This document shows, in pieces, positions 12,707 to 24,746 of a stretch of DNA of 64,000 nucleotides (position 1 is the first letter of the stretch; the number at the start of each line of letters is the position of its first letter). This stretch comes from Bugulina stolonifera (taxonomy: Eukaryota; Bryozoa; Gymnolaemata; Cheilostomatida; Bugulidae), in contig OW285190.1 of the NCBI GenBank assembly GCA_935421135.1, positions 9,992,501 to 10,056,500 of the forward strand. Direction: 5' to 3'. The position numbers were made by a program, and so were the translations under genes. The notes beneath the pieces are model-generated. The model searched no databases. It was not told where the DNA came from and was given only the letters and a program-made list of their open reading frames with translations.

Positions 12707-15700
12707 ATGGCATCGTCACTTGAAATTACTGATTTGCCATACGATGTTTTGGAAGTAATTCTCTCCTTCCTGGATGGTCACTCCATCCTCTCCGCCTCCC
12801 AAGTGTGTAAAGACTGGCATTATTGGTACAAAGTATTCACTAATAGCAGACAAGACTTTTGGAAAGGTGTGTGTCATATGGAGCTAAGCAGGCGCCAGCT
12901 ACAATATGCATATTCAGGTTTGTCTACATTGTTACTCATAATGAGCTAGTGCGTTTACACTACACCAACTCCAACCTTCAACACCAACTCCGACTCCCAA
13001 CTGGGCTTGATAGTTCCGTTATATATGAGTACATGCTGTTGCCCTCTTGTGAATTTATAAATAACAATGCTGTATTATGCATTAAGGTAAATAATAAAAT
13101 GCCCATGCAATATGCAGTGGACATGTATCGGCAGTTGAAGGTTTTAATAAAATTTTAGTGGTTAATGAAAAGCATCCAGTTATTGTGTAACATGTTACCT
13201 GTACACAATATGCTACGTATGCAATGTATGTACATGTAATATGTTACATGCACACAATATGTTGCATGTTACGTGCATACAGTATGTAACACATTGCCGG
13301 TACACAATACGCTATGTATGCAATGTAGGTAATATGTTACATGTACAGAATTTATTACACTTACACGTTACGTGTACACAATATGTTACAAGTTACAGGT
13401 ATGCATTATGAATACGTTGAATGTATACAATAAATTTTAGGAAAGGTAGAAGAAAATTGGTTATCTGTCTATAAAGCTGCTCGGCTGGATGGACGCTCAA
13501 TAAATGCCGGAATTATTGAAAAACTTTTGATACATTTATTTCCAAGATTCATGAGACAAAGAGCTGGTGTGCATTTCCTTGGTAAGTGAAGCATCAAACT
13601 AATTTATGCATTCAACTAATAGACATGCTCCTGATGTTTTATCTATGGCATGACTTGACTGTGCACTTGGTCCAAGAAGGTTTTTTGAATGAACATTATA
13701 CCAGTTGTAGGTTTTTTGGGTAGTTTGGTGCTATGCCTAATAACTGGTCCTATTCAATAGCGAAATTGTAGTTGATGCCTTTGCCGGTCTTTTGTGTTTG
13801 CGAATTGTGAGAGGTTTATTTGCAGTAATACGACTGCAATCATGCAAAATAGCCCATAGATGTTGCAATTGGATGTTCATATGGTTTTAAGTCGATTTTC
13901 TCCAAGTCTAGCATTCTAAAATTAGCTTATACTATGTTGTAGCAGGTAAATATTTCTGGTTCCCCATTTGTATATCTCTATCTACCTCTCTGCATTGCAT
14001 ACATGGAACTGCATATAATTAGTTAATTATAGATCCATGTTGTTTTAGGGGATAAGCTAGTGTTAGTAGATGGTCCAATGATCAGATTGTATGATGCCGT
14101 GACCGGTTGTTACCTGACAACTAGGTTTGCAGGGAGTTTCAATATTCATCATTCCTACGTCATCAAAAGTAAGTCCTTCGTATTGTTCGCTCGCCCAATG
14201 GCATGTATATGCTGCCATAATACGTATAATACTGTCATAATGGATATACATGTAGGTCTACATGCTGCCACAGCATGTACAGCTGTATATATGCTGCCAT
14301 GATAGATGTATATGCTGCTATAGTGCATATATATGTATATGCTGCTACAATACGTATATATGTTGCTATAAAACTGTATATATGCTACCATCGACACTGC
14401 ATTATGCTGGTAGATTAAATCATTGGAAGTTGTCCTCTCTTTTCAGAGCAGACAACTTCAAATGAATAATAGTTGCTACATACTGTACATGTATATTAAT
14501 AACTGAAGACGGTAACACAACTACCTGTTGTAATTTTCGTACATGTAAATACATTTGTTCGTTATTCAGTTGTTGATGTGTTAATTGATGCTATATGGCC
14601 TGTAACTTGTACATCATGTTGTAGAGAATACAGATGTAATGCTGGGTACACCTGGTTTCCCATGTGACATACTAATTGTGTTGTGTGGGGGTAATAATGT
14701 GTCACACATATCTGCTTCTACTGAACAAGATCTCCTCACAGCTGATCCTCAGCTCCTTCCCTCTTCTGATTGGTGATTATACTGCATAGTATTGTTATTA
14801 TACAAGTACATGTAGTATTATAACTCTCATGCAAGACATAATATAGTGGTAGCATGTTCCGTTCACTGTGCTAGGTAATTAGGTGACTTGCATAAAAAGC
14901 GTTGTAAGACATAATTAGTTTGAGAAGGCAGTGTCGCCTTTAGGTAGACCTATCGAGTTTGCAATTCTTATGAAGGACTATTGTTTCGCCAGAATTTTTA
15001 TTATTCTGTTATTTTGTACTATTGCGTAATATTTATAACTAAATATGAAAGATTGCTGTCAGGCTGTGATTACAATGTATTGTTTTTTCTACATATTATA
15101 GTTTCAGTTATAGTAGCAGCGCCTGTGCTGTCAATAAACACCATATCTCCATCCCACCATTATGTATCGCAATAGAGTTGCTCAACGATGACAAAGTAAA
15201 GCTGTATAAGAGAGAATGTTCTGGATCTCGAAGGTGTAAATGGTCTACTGAAGGTATGTTATGTCCATCACGCTTATTCTATACCTTCTACTAGGTAAGA
15301 GGCGATGCTCACTGGTGATATTATTGTTGGATGAGTCGGATACTAACTAGATGTATAACACTTGTTTTTACCTACTTACCTTGCTTGAATTTTCATGACT
15401 GTACAACAAATGGGATTTTGATAAAGAACATTGACTGTGCTGAAGTCATCTAAGGTTTCACTTCTTTCCATCATTACTTATGAGATACAAGGACAGTATA
15501 TACATCCACATACGAGTTTGACATTATGTGTCTGTTACATTACATGGTACATGGTTTTATGTATAATGTATGCAGTAGGTTTTGCATTACATCATGTTTT
15601 ATGGTATCGTACTGTAATATTGTATATGAAATGGTCTGTATTTAACAATTTATTGTAGGGGAGTCGGAGTCGAATCGCAGGCATTCCATTAAACTTAATG

Positions 15701-16496
15701 ATGAGCTAAGTTTGGCTGTGGGCACTAGAAAAGGAGAGAGAGGTAATAGTAGCACTGAGGTTATTATTACTTTGTAATATACAGTCATGTACTATGTTCT
15801 AACTATATACATGTGTGGTAGTGTCTTGGGGAAGTCTCTATTGCCCTATAACCAACACATGTATTCACATATTTTCCTTGCTCCCTGTGTTCTGCTGCTT
15901 TCCTGTCAGCGGTGGAGTAATTATCAGAGACCTTTTGTAAATGACATGGAAGTAGTGTTTAGGAAATAGGCATTTCCTGCAAAGAGAAGCTGCCAGCCTA
16001 GTATGTGTCCAGCTCTTCTTCTGGACCAGAATTGTGAAGTTAGTAAAGTCTGGTAAATCATAGTCATATTTATTTCAGAGGAGTTTGTAATATTTAGTAA
16101 GAAAAAGAAAGAGGCATATAAGCGAATTCATGTGGAAGGGAAACTTGTGGGTGAAGATAACATTGGTTATGGTAAGTGTATGTTTACCACAGTCCTATGT
16201 CTAAGTATAAATGTATTGTATATAAGAGTATATTATTGGCTATCACTGTGCTATGGGCAATCTTGGAATTACAAACTACACTGTACAAATAGTGCACGTG
16301 TATCTGACTCCATTATCCTACTGCGCCAAACATTTTATAATACAATTATTTATATTTTACATGTACATGTGTATTATTAGACAGGTGTGACGTGGCTGGG
16401 AAGGTGATACACCATGAAGGGGAGGTAACTACTATGATAGCTGCTGTAATGAGAGGTAAAGAATCGGGGAAGCACCTGGTTCTCTGTAGACTCTGA
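12707..16496 (+). CDS. F-box protein, 8 exons, 354 aa
   Basis: Exons 12707-12917, 13441-13581, 14049-14168, 14625-14772, 15102-15253, 15659-15742, 16079-16171, 16381-16496 join in phase. Residues about 9-50 form an F-box (LPYDVLEVILSFLDGHSIL, then SASQVCKDWHYWY), the module that docks SKP1 in SCF ubiquitin ligases. The rest has no repeat family I can name. A segment reading LVLVDGPMIRLYDAVTG resembles one blade of a beta-propeller, so it may bind substrate, but this is a guess. The start is the first ATG with an F-box directly after it. The last exon could be read shorter if a donor at the AGAG|GTAAAG site were used with an exon I missed. Confidence 0.82.
13150..13420. repeat. Degenerate tandem repeat in F-box intron 1
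   Basis: Imperfect repetition of tgttac, acaatatg and gtatgcaatgta motifs, with a period of roughly 60 bp. It ends just before the acceptor of exon 2 (13440). Confidence 0.6.
14195..14400. repeat. Degenerate tandem repeat (tatgctgccataatac type) in F-box intron 3
   Basis: About ten imperfect copies of a unit close to tatatgctgccataatacg. It creates spurious open frames on both strands. Confidence 0.7.
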
Positions 16497-19400
16497 CTGA
16501 TTAGGAATTATCTGCCCTTGTTACAATATTAACATAAACTTGGTACATGAGTTGGACTTTAACCAAGTGACCTATCTTCAAGTCATATAAAGGACGATAT
16601 AGCTGCAAGGACTAGTTGCAAGGACGATATATCGCACAGAATGTCTACAACTACAGTGATGTCTACCCACAAACTGTTAACTTGACTGCTATTAGTTAGC
16701 TATTAGTTGTGGACTTCAATTTGATTTGTTAATTTTACAAATTATATGACAAGTTCAATTGGTTGTCATCTGTTGTCTCACTTGTTTCATCTCCGACTTT
16801 GTGGTAGGAGTAGAGGTGAGTCTTGTGGTGGGCGATTAGACATGAGTCTTGTTATTTATCTTGTATCTTTTGTAATTACCAATATTATGTATAATTTTTT
16901 AAATAATTTGTGATTGTTTCGGTGCTTCTAAATACAGGCTGAATTTCTAAAGTTCCTAATTCTATTTCGACATAAACCAGTAGGCATTCTCTATTCTACT
17001 ATAAATTATACAGGTACATGAAGGGTAAATTACATGTGTAGATAATTTCTGTTACGGACTACACTGCTCCATCTGCACCCATTATAATTTTATAATATTT
17101 ATATAGCGTAATACCCTACATCTTGTAACTTTATCTAGGCTAGAAATTGTGGTTAAAGTGATTTTGAGATAATCTATAGTATAACTATAACCCTTACATT
17201 GGATTACTATAGGATTATGTACATGTAGGCTGTAATTGCATGTACAGTAGCCAGTTTATATAGACTTGTATATTCAGCTTTTACACTACATATTATAATC
17301 ATATAATAATTCTACTAAATTCAGTCCAGTCTTGACGGTATTAAAATCCCTTTCAAAAAAGTTGCTTAACAGTGTTCCGCACAGTTGATCACAGTTTATG
17401 GCAGAGCCTAGAAACATCAGCCATATGCTTCAAACCTCACCAGAAACAGGGATCATGTGGGTCATAAATCATGTAAATTTGGCATGAACATAATGCTAAG
17501 CAGTGATCGAGAAGGTATAGCAGTAAGTTGTCTATAAGTTTTACTTGAATTTATATAGTCACATAGATTTTACATGCAAGTGAGTGGGAGTGGGTGCTGT
17601 ATACAGTCATTCATAATTAATTTAAGTAGCACAGTTGTAGGTCTATGTTCCGGTCATTAGAAACACTGTTGAAATATCGATTACTCCATAGATTGGTATG
17701 TGCTACGTTTTTTCCATTCAGTTTGCTTAATGCAGTAATAAAAGCATAATAAATATTTGTAATCAGTCCATGACAACATATCCAAGTAACAGCACCATAG
17801 CAGTGCCTAGCAACCAATGTTTTCATCAGCAACGGCAACAAATAGTGTGAGGTTGTTAACACTTTGCACAGGTACAGATTTTTTACTAAATGTATATCAC
17901 ATGTAGCATTAGCTAATATTGAAGAATAATCTTGGTCAGCCCACAAACTCAAATCACACCCTTTAGAATAATTATGTTAAATAGAAAATAATATGCAAGT
18001 ATGAGACGATCAGTCTAAATAATACACAGTGTTGTGGGCTTGAATACTGGAATATGAAATTAGCACATGTACCCATAGCGTTGTGCTATTACATGTACTA
18101 CAAGTGCATATAATATTATGTAGTACATAATGCCAAAGTGGGCTCTTCTTATGTTGTAACCAACAATATATAAATCTCAGCATTTCACTGTCGACTAATT
18201 AGCTAAATATCTATTTGAAACGCAAACCTATACTGTGGAGAAGCGTGTTTGGTGCAATATGTGGTTCCTACATGCGTTTCCAAATAAGACACAATCTTCT
18301 TACTCACACTTGAAATTACCTAAACCATGTCATGACATTTACAAACACCGTTCATCATCTCCCCAACGCTCCGACCCATCAAGCTGGATACGTTATATGA
18401 AATAAATCCTGGCATGACACTGTGAACTTCAACTAATCGAAATCTTAGGCCAGTAGTTGTTTTGATCAAACAACAGGTATTCAACTTTTACCACAGATCT
18501 GTATTCGGGTCAAACAGTATTGGGTATAGTGAAGATGGTACATTTCATGCCCTTATTGTTCCCTATCAATCTCTCTGATGATAGAAGGACTGCGTCTGTG
18601 TGTGTAACTATGCAACAGATGTTTTATTACTAGAGGAGTTGACGTGTTTTCATCCTCGCACGATTATGAAGCACTGCGCACTGTAGTTTATGTGGATTTA
18701 TTTTAGTTAATTTAGATAAGAGAAAATTCCATTGAGATATTTGTTCTATAAATCTCAGAGTCTAACATAACACACTCATGCACTCGATCAACTGTTTGTT
18801 AGTACTGTTGCTAAGTAACATGTTTACACTTTACACACATTTCTATGGTGTGTGTGTAGTATTGATTGCAGTGTACGACTTTTTATACTCCTTTAAGTCA
18901 ATGCGTATTGCTATACAATACAGAGGCTGCGTTTTTATGTTTGACAGCAATATCGTACTTGCAATCAATAGCCATCTCAACAGGATACACAAGTTCAACC
19001 AATGAACAAAGATGGTCTGCATGATGACTTTCTTCTGTCCCTCATAATATACTTCCTCTCTATTCGATTATCTTCATTATATCTGGGAGTAATTTTAATA
19101 ATAGTCGTTATTTGAAATTTAAATTTTGTTGATTGAATATTAACCATGCCAATTTTAAAATTAGCATTAGTGATTGTTGTGTCAAACTGTAATAACTAAT
19201 GTGAATTGGTAGGCCTGGGGCCCAGACTAAGTAAACCTACATGATTTTTCATCATATACACTTATCCGTATAAATTTTCAAAGATGTATGATAAAATCAT
19301 TGCACCACCTTGATTCAAGTACAGTAGCAGAGTTCAAGTACTCCATGTCCTTACATTATATTGTATCATATTATGGTTTTCAACTGCACATAAGGTCCAT

Positions 19401-21021
19401 GTATACATTCTATATTTGACAATGTTATCTGAATTTATGAGCGATGAACTATATATAACTAACACCATTAGCCATTAGCCATGGCATTCATTCTCATTTT
19501 ACCCACGACACTTCGGTCTCACTGCACCACCTTCGACACAGTCACCAATGTCCCACGTTGCCAATATGATGTGTAACCTATGCATGCATAGGCTATCTTT
19601 ATGGATAACAGTATTTTTCATTATATTATAGTAGTAAATGTATTGCGCAATCATGATCCACAATATATGTGTGTCTTCTATTTCTGCGCAACGTATAACG
19701 CATGTGCAAGGTATACGTACATACGTATGTGCTAGTGTACGTAAATAATTTTATTGAAGTCTAACCAGACTGTCCTCTACGCGAAAGTACGCTACCGAGA
19801 TGACTGCAGGATATTGAGTGTCTGTTTTATGAAGCTTGAATTTAAATTGTACCAGCCTTAGACACAATAGATTCTGCAATATAGTTTTTATATTGACCTT
19901 TACTCGACGTCTAAAGCTTTAGACCAGCTTGTGAATTAAATATGAATGGTTAATGCTTCTGCTCATTTTTACAAGAACTCAAAGTTCAAAAATAGTAGTA
20001 TTGGCAACATTTTAGTGCATGTTGTCACAAGTAACACTACAAAGAATGATGCAATCTGATGGTGTTGTGGTATACATGATGATCGGCAACATCAACACTA
20101 GCCAATCACGCCAACCACAGTCACTGACTTTAATGCAGAGAGACTTATAAACTTTATTAATTAAGAAGAAATCTTCATGTGGAGTTGTGATAGAGGCGTA
20201 GCATCATATATAATTATTTCTGATCTGTTGACATCTCTAATCAAGTGCCTTATCGTGACACTATAAATACTGCATGCAAGAGATGGTTTGGTTTACTACC
20301 CTTCAAAGTATTATTGATTTAGATTTAAACTACTTAGAGAACTCGGCTACGAAACTTTATGTAAAATCGATGCCGATCTTGTACAATATTTTTATTAGGT
20401 GTACAACCGTGTACTGTAAGCTCCAATTCGGCAATTAATTCGTACAGAAGTGGATAGAATGTAAAGTGAGAAACCAATAAAAAAACTTCTAGGATATCAA
20501 AATATAAATACAGGAAAAGTTAAACAAAACAGCTTTCACATAGTCCTATTTTGCATTAGAACATAAGCAAATCCAACATCGATAACAATTACGTGACGAC
20601 CCACAAGAGGATACCCGAAGTAACCTATATGTACGGTTTTTCGTCTCCACCACTGGATCTGTCTTCTAGCTCAATACTTATCTGTCAGCATAGATTAGAG
20701 ACCAATAATTGATAATTCAAACTTCTTCTTTTGTCTTTCAATTCAATGTAACATTTGTAATACTGTCAATCCCTTTGAGATTGCTGCTTCGTTTCTTAGC
20801 AACGCTCGGCAGTGATACATTATGCTACATTTGTAACTATCACTATAGCTGACATCAATTGTTTTTATAAATTTTGTTCTAAATGCATGTTAATTCAATC
20901 TCCTACTTATAAATATATTTGCTGACGGAATATTCAGGTAGTCTGCAGCAAGAATTCACAGCAGGCGATAGTCACGCATGCTTTTACTTGTTTCACTAAA
21001 TATATCCGAGAGAGATATATA
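16497..21021. other. Gene-free spacer
   Basis: About 4.5 kb with no splice-bounded exon that I can support. Open frames at 17617-17952 (minus) and 18778-19005 (plus) have no recognisable content. Part of the right end must hold the promoter of the first caveolin gene. Confidence 0.55.
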
Positions 21022-22053
21022 ATGGATGACGACGGGCCTGATATGGTCAACAGGGACCCTAAAAATATCAATAGCACTTTAGTAGTAAGTAATAATACTT
21101 GGTACTTATTCTGTAGTTTTCAATATATATAAATGTACAACAAATAGAAGTTTAAGACATCGTTTTTCACACATTTCTATATTTTATTGTTTCAGCACGT
21201 TTCAGAAATACAGTTTATCAGATGGTTTTAAGATGTGTTTTATGTTGTAATTCATTATAAAAGCAATTCATTTCATGGTCACTATCAACTAGGTCGATGT
21301 ATATATATGCATGTACAATGTATACTTGTATACTTGTTTTTCAACAGCACATGCATGTAATACACGTAAATTCACATACATGTAAATATTGCATATTCCT
21401 ATTTTAAGGTTTGAATGACTTTTACAACTTAGTTTTGAATATGAATGCAAGTTCTTTCCCCGTTCCAAGCTAATGTATTAATAGTTATGAAAGAAACAAT
21501 CTAAAATTTTTGTTCAAGTGCATATGTTTGTGAGCCACCCATCCCAGCTCACAGAAGGTAGTTTTTGTAATTATATCAATATACTTTTTAAACAGTCCAA
21601 TGTTTGTCATTGGTCGATTCAGCATAGTAAAAACAGGATAACAAAATCTGCCTTCACCGCTCTACTACAATGATGTAAATGTAATGGTAATTTCCTAATT
21701 GTTTACTCCAATATTTTCAGGTTGCATTCGAAGATATTTTTGGGGAACCCGACGGAGCTCATTCACCAGATTGCGCTTACAAGTGCGGATATAAATGTTA
21801 CGAAGGAGCTAAAAGCATTTGTTACAAGATAATCACGATACTATGTACGTGGTTGTACGGATGCTGTTGGGGTTGCCAGTTTGCCTGCATCACGTTCTCC
21901 TACATATGGGCATGGACACCGACTGTGCACATGCTCAAGCTCATCTGCGGAACCTGCCAAACAATCTATGGCACCTGTCTAGAGTGCTGCATTGTACCAA
22001 TATGTTCATCTTGCGGAATGTTGTTCAGTAATATTAAGGTGACCCAATCATAA
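21022..22053 (+). CDS. Caveolin 1 of 6 (Cys-rich), 131 aa
   Basis: Exons 21022-21084 and 21721-22053, phase 0. Caveolins are integral inner-leaflet proteins that oligomerise into discs and shape caveolae. Exon 1 carries DMVNRDP, the pin motif of vertebrate caveolins (DLVNRDP). Exon 2 opens with the family signature as FEDIFGEPDG and contains a hydrophobic intramembrane stretch (about residues 50-85). It ends in SNIKVTQS, matching the C-terminal beta strand region. The protein lacks the 40-50 residue N-terminal tail of human CAV1. Sixteen cysteines, none in the first exon, are spread over exon 2; human CAV1 has three. An AATAAA lies at 22188-22193. Together with copy 2 it forms the V[AT]FED, GMLFSNIKVTQS subgroup. 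Confidence 0.93.
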
Positions 22054-23934
22054 ACTGTTCCATCAACTCGTTACGTTGGACGATGACATACGGATTACAA
22101 GGGTGAAAACTGCCAACTTTTAGCACAACTTGAGGACCTCTGTTTAAACTTAACTAATTTACTATATATTGTACACATCTTTGTTTTAATAAATATTAAT
22201 ATGAACGCATAGTATTGTTGTAGATATTATATTTGAACAGCTAACTCTGATTATATTTTTATTACAAAGATAGCAATGTATAGTTTTCAATAAATTATTT
22301 GATCTAAGACTGTCATATGTTTTCCACAAATAAAATAAGCAATTGCAACACGAATATAATATATGGCCAATGTATTTGACTGTATAACAGTAAATAGGGA
22401 AGTCAGTATAACATGTAAGCATAAAAAACTTTAAATAATTGTGAGTCCTGTTGTCAACTTACAAAATTGAATGTTGCATGTGAAGTACTCTAAACCAGTG
22501 AAGTTCCAAACATACTTTCCAAGTGTCCAAATTTTGGGTCTCTTCCTACTAATTTTCCAGCCGTCCTGGTTTTTACTTATGATGGGATTGTTCGCAAATC
22601 TCATAAAACACAACATACAACTTTAAATACATCATTTACATTGAAGAAAATATTTTAAAATTCACCAAATAGCACAAAAATTGTCAATTTGATACTTTGT
22701 GGTGACAATTTCTTGAGATTTTGAGCAGATGAGACCAGAGTTTTTGCTTTTGCTCCTTGGCAAGTATGGTTCCCAAGCACTTTTACACCTCACTGTGAGT
22801 CCCCACTGAACTAGGTTCTTCAATATTTTATGAGAATAGGTAGCTGGCATAGCAACGACCTCTGTATTACACATTGTATAATCTGCTTGCACAACAACCA
22901 TAGCAATATCAACAAATAAAAATTTCCTTGAAAGAAAAATATCACATATAACCATCAAACAAAAATAATTCACATAAAATGCTGTAGCCTAAAATAGAAT
23001 ACATACATGCCTTCTGTTTGGACTCTACAAATAAAATAAGACAGATTTCATACCCTACAATCAACGACTGGCCAACCCCAACTTCAATGCCATACAATTT
23101 TATTACAATCATAATAAGTATAAACTGGGCAGCAATAGTGCTACAAGTACATGTATGTGGTGCACTTTGGTGTTAGGTTTACTAATGTAGCATGTTGAAG
23201 GGGTCTACGTGTATGTTCAATGCAGCCTCTCTGGTTGTAGGTTTGTTACATTTGTGCATACTATAAGCATCAGAGATTGAGTACACCTCAGTATAATATG
23301 CCCCTTATTATATATACTTGATATTTCTAACATAGACTTAATTTGTATACCTGTAAGTTGTGGATACATAAATGCAAATGACTTTATTGCACACTGGTCT
23401 GATTATGGACCAGCAACAGCTCAGGTCCCAATGTGTGTGATGCTCTATTGTCATATATGTAACAATAGAGCATAATAAATAACATTTCTAAATGGTTTCT
23501 AATAGCTCAAGAACTTGAAGTTCATTTACAAACAAAACATTGAGTTGACACTATATATTTATCCTAATAAGAGGACAGAAATCAATCCTAGCCTACGTTT
23601 AAACATTTACTCAACATTGGATAGGCTATAATTATATAGCAAACTATGTAATACAGCCTCAAGCGTTCTCCTGTTTAACACTTATTCTCAAGCTACAGTA
23701 TAAGTTACAAAGTTTGTTTTGCGAGGTAAAAATGGTACGTAGAGTTAGACTTATAAACTCGTCTGCAAATAGAAACCTTGGTTACGCCATGGCATTATTA
23801 TGGTAACGTATGTTGATTCCGATAAACGAAGTTACTTTAAGGCGCTGAATGCTGGTAAATTATTCATTCCACCAGAGCAACTTGAATCGGTTCCTTCAGC
23901 GTTTCTAGAAGAAAATATAAAATAATCTACAAAA
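22054..23934. other. Spacer between caveolins 1 and 2
   Basis: It holds the 3' UTR of caveolin 1. Two minus-strand open frames (22431-22616 and 22662-22973) are slightly unusual but not recognised. No other gene was seen. Confidence 0.5.
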
Positions 23935-24746
23935 ATGGGAGAAGGTGACGACATGAAACCTGATTTGATTAACAGAGATCCAAATTCATTGAACGACAAT
24001 CTAACAGTAAGCATATATTTATTTAAATTCAGCTTATGGCGGATTATATGACTAAGACTCATTTTAACAGGTGTGACCAGGTATCAGAAACATGGTACCT
24101 GGTTATTATCATAGACATAATACACATGGAGTCTCTATTATACCTTACTATTGCACATTCAATAAAGTTTTCAGTACAATACAGATAGCTTGAATTGAAC
24201 TTTTCATTTATGTAAGATGCAATTAACTTTTAACAGCAATAGTATACTAATAGGTTAGCATTAGTTTGTTTTACTTTGTATACAATGTAGATATGTTTTT
24301 GTCATACCTACAATGTATGTATGCATGTACACGTAGCTAGCTTATAAGTTTTTTGGGAACTACATGGTCGAGACATTACCAGTTTTAACTTATTTAACAT
24401 TCTCATCATCCAGGTAACATTTGAAGACGTATTTGGAGAGCCAGATGGTGCTCACTCCCCAGAATGCGCGTGGAAATGTGCGTATAAATGCTATGAAGGA
24501 GGCAGGAAATGCTGCTATGCCGTACTAACCATTCTCTGCTCATGGCTCTATGGATTATGCTGGGGTTGTGAGTTTGCCTGTATAACCTTCTCATACATAT
24601 ACAGCTGGACCCCACAGATGAAGATGGTCTCCCTTGTATGCGGCGTTCAACAGAAATTGATGGAGTATGCGCTGTCATGCTGCCTGGGCCCCTGCTGCTC
24701 CACATGCGGAATGCTGTTCAGTAATATCAAAGTAACTCAATCATAA
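23935..24746 (+). CDS. Caveolin 2 of 6 (Cys-rich), 134 aa
   Basis: Exons 23935-24006 and 24414-24746, phase 0. Exon 1 carries DLINRDP, a variant of the pin motif; exon 2 starts VTFEDVFGEPDG. The intramembrane segment keeps the WGC, SYIY and WTP landmarks of copy 1, and the C-terminus CGMLFSNIKVTQS is identical in both. Cysteine density is again far above vertebrate caveolins. A possible poly(A) signal AATAAA is at 25033-25038. A minus-strand open frame across exon 2 is an antisense shadow. Confidence 0.93.

Noticed and set aside
14060..14465. Several overlapping open frames on both strands
   Set aside because: Only 14049-14168 is an F-box gene exon; the rest comes from a tandem repeat.
17617..17952. 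111-codon minus-strand open frame
   Set aside because: No splice context, no family resemblance and AT-rich composition; treated as chance.
18778..19005. Hydrophobic 75-codon open frame
   Set aside because: AT-rich DNA readily yields hydrophobic frames; no supporting signal.
22431..22973. Two adjacent minus-strand open frames with several cysteines and a YVWNFTG segment
   Set aside because: Composition is mildly protein-like, but no donor/acceptor joins them convincingly and I recognise no family.
24406..24705. 99-codon minus-strand open frame
   Set aside because: Exact antisense of caveolin 2 exon 2.
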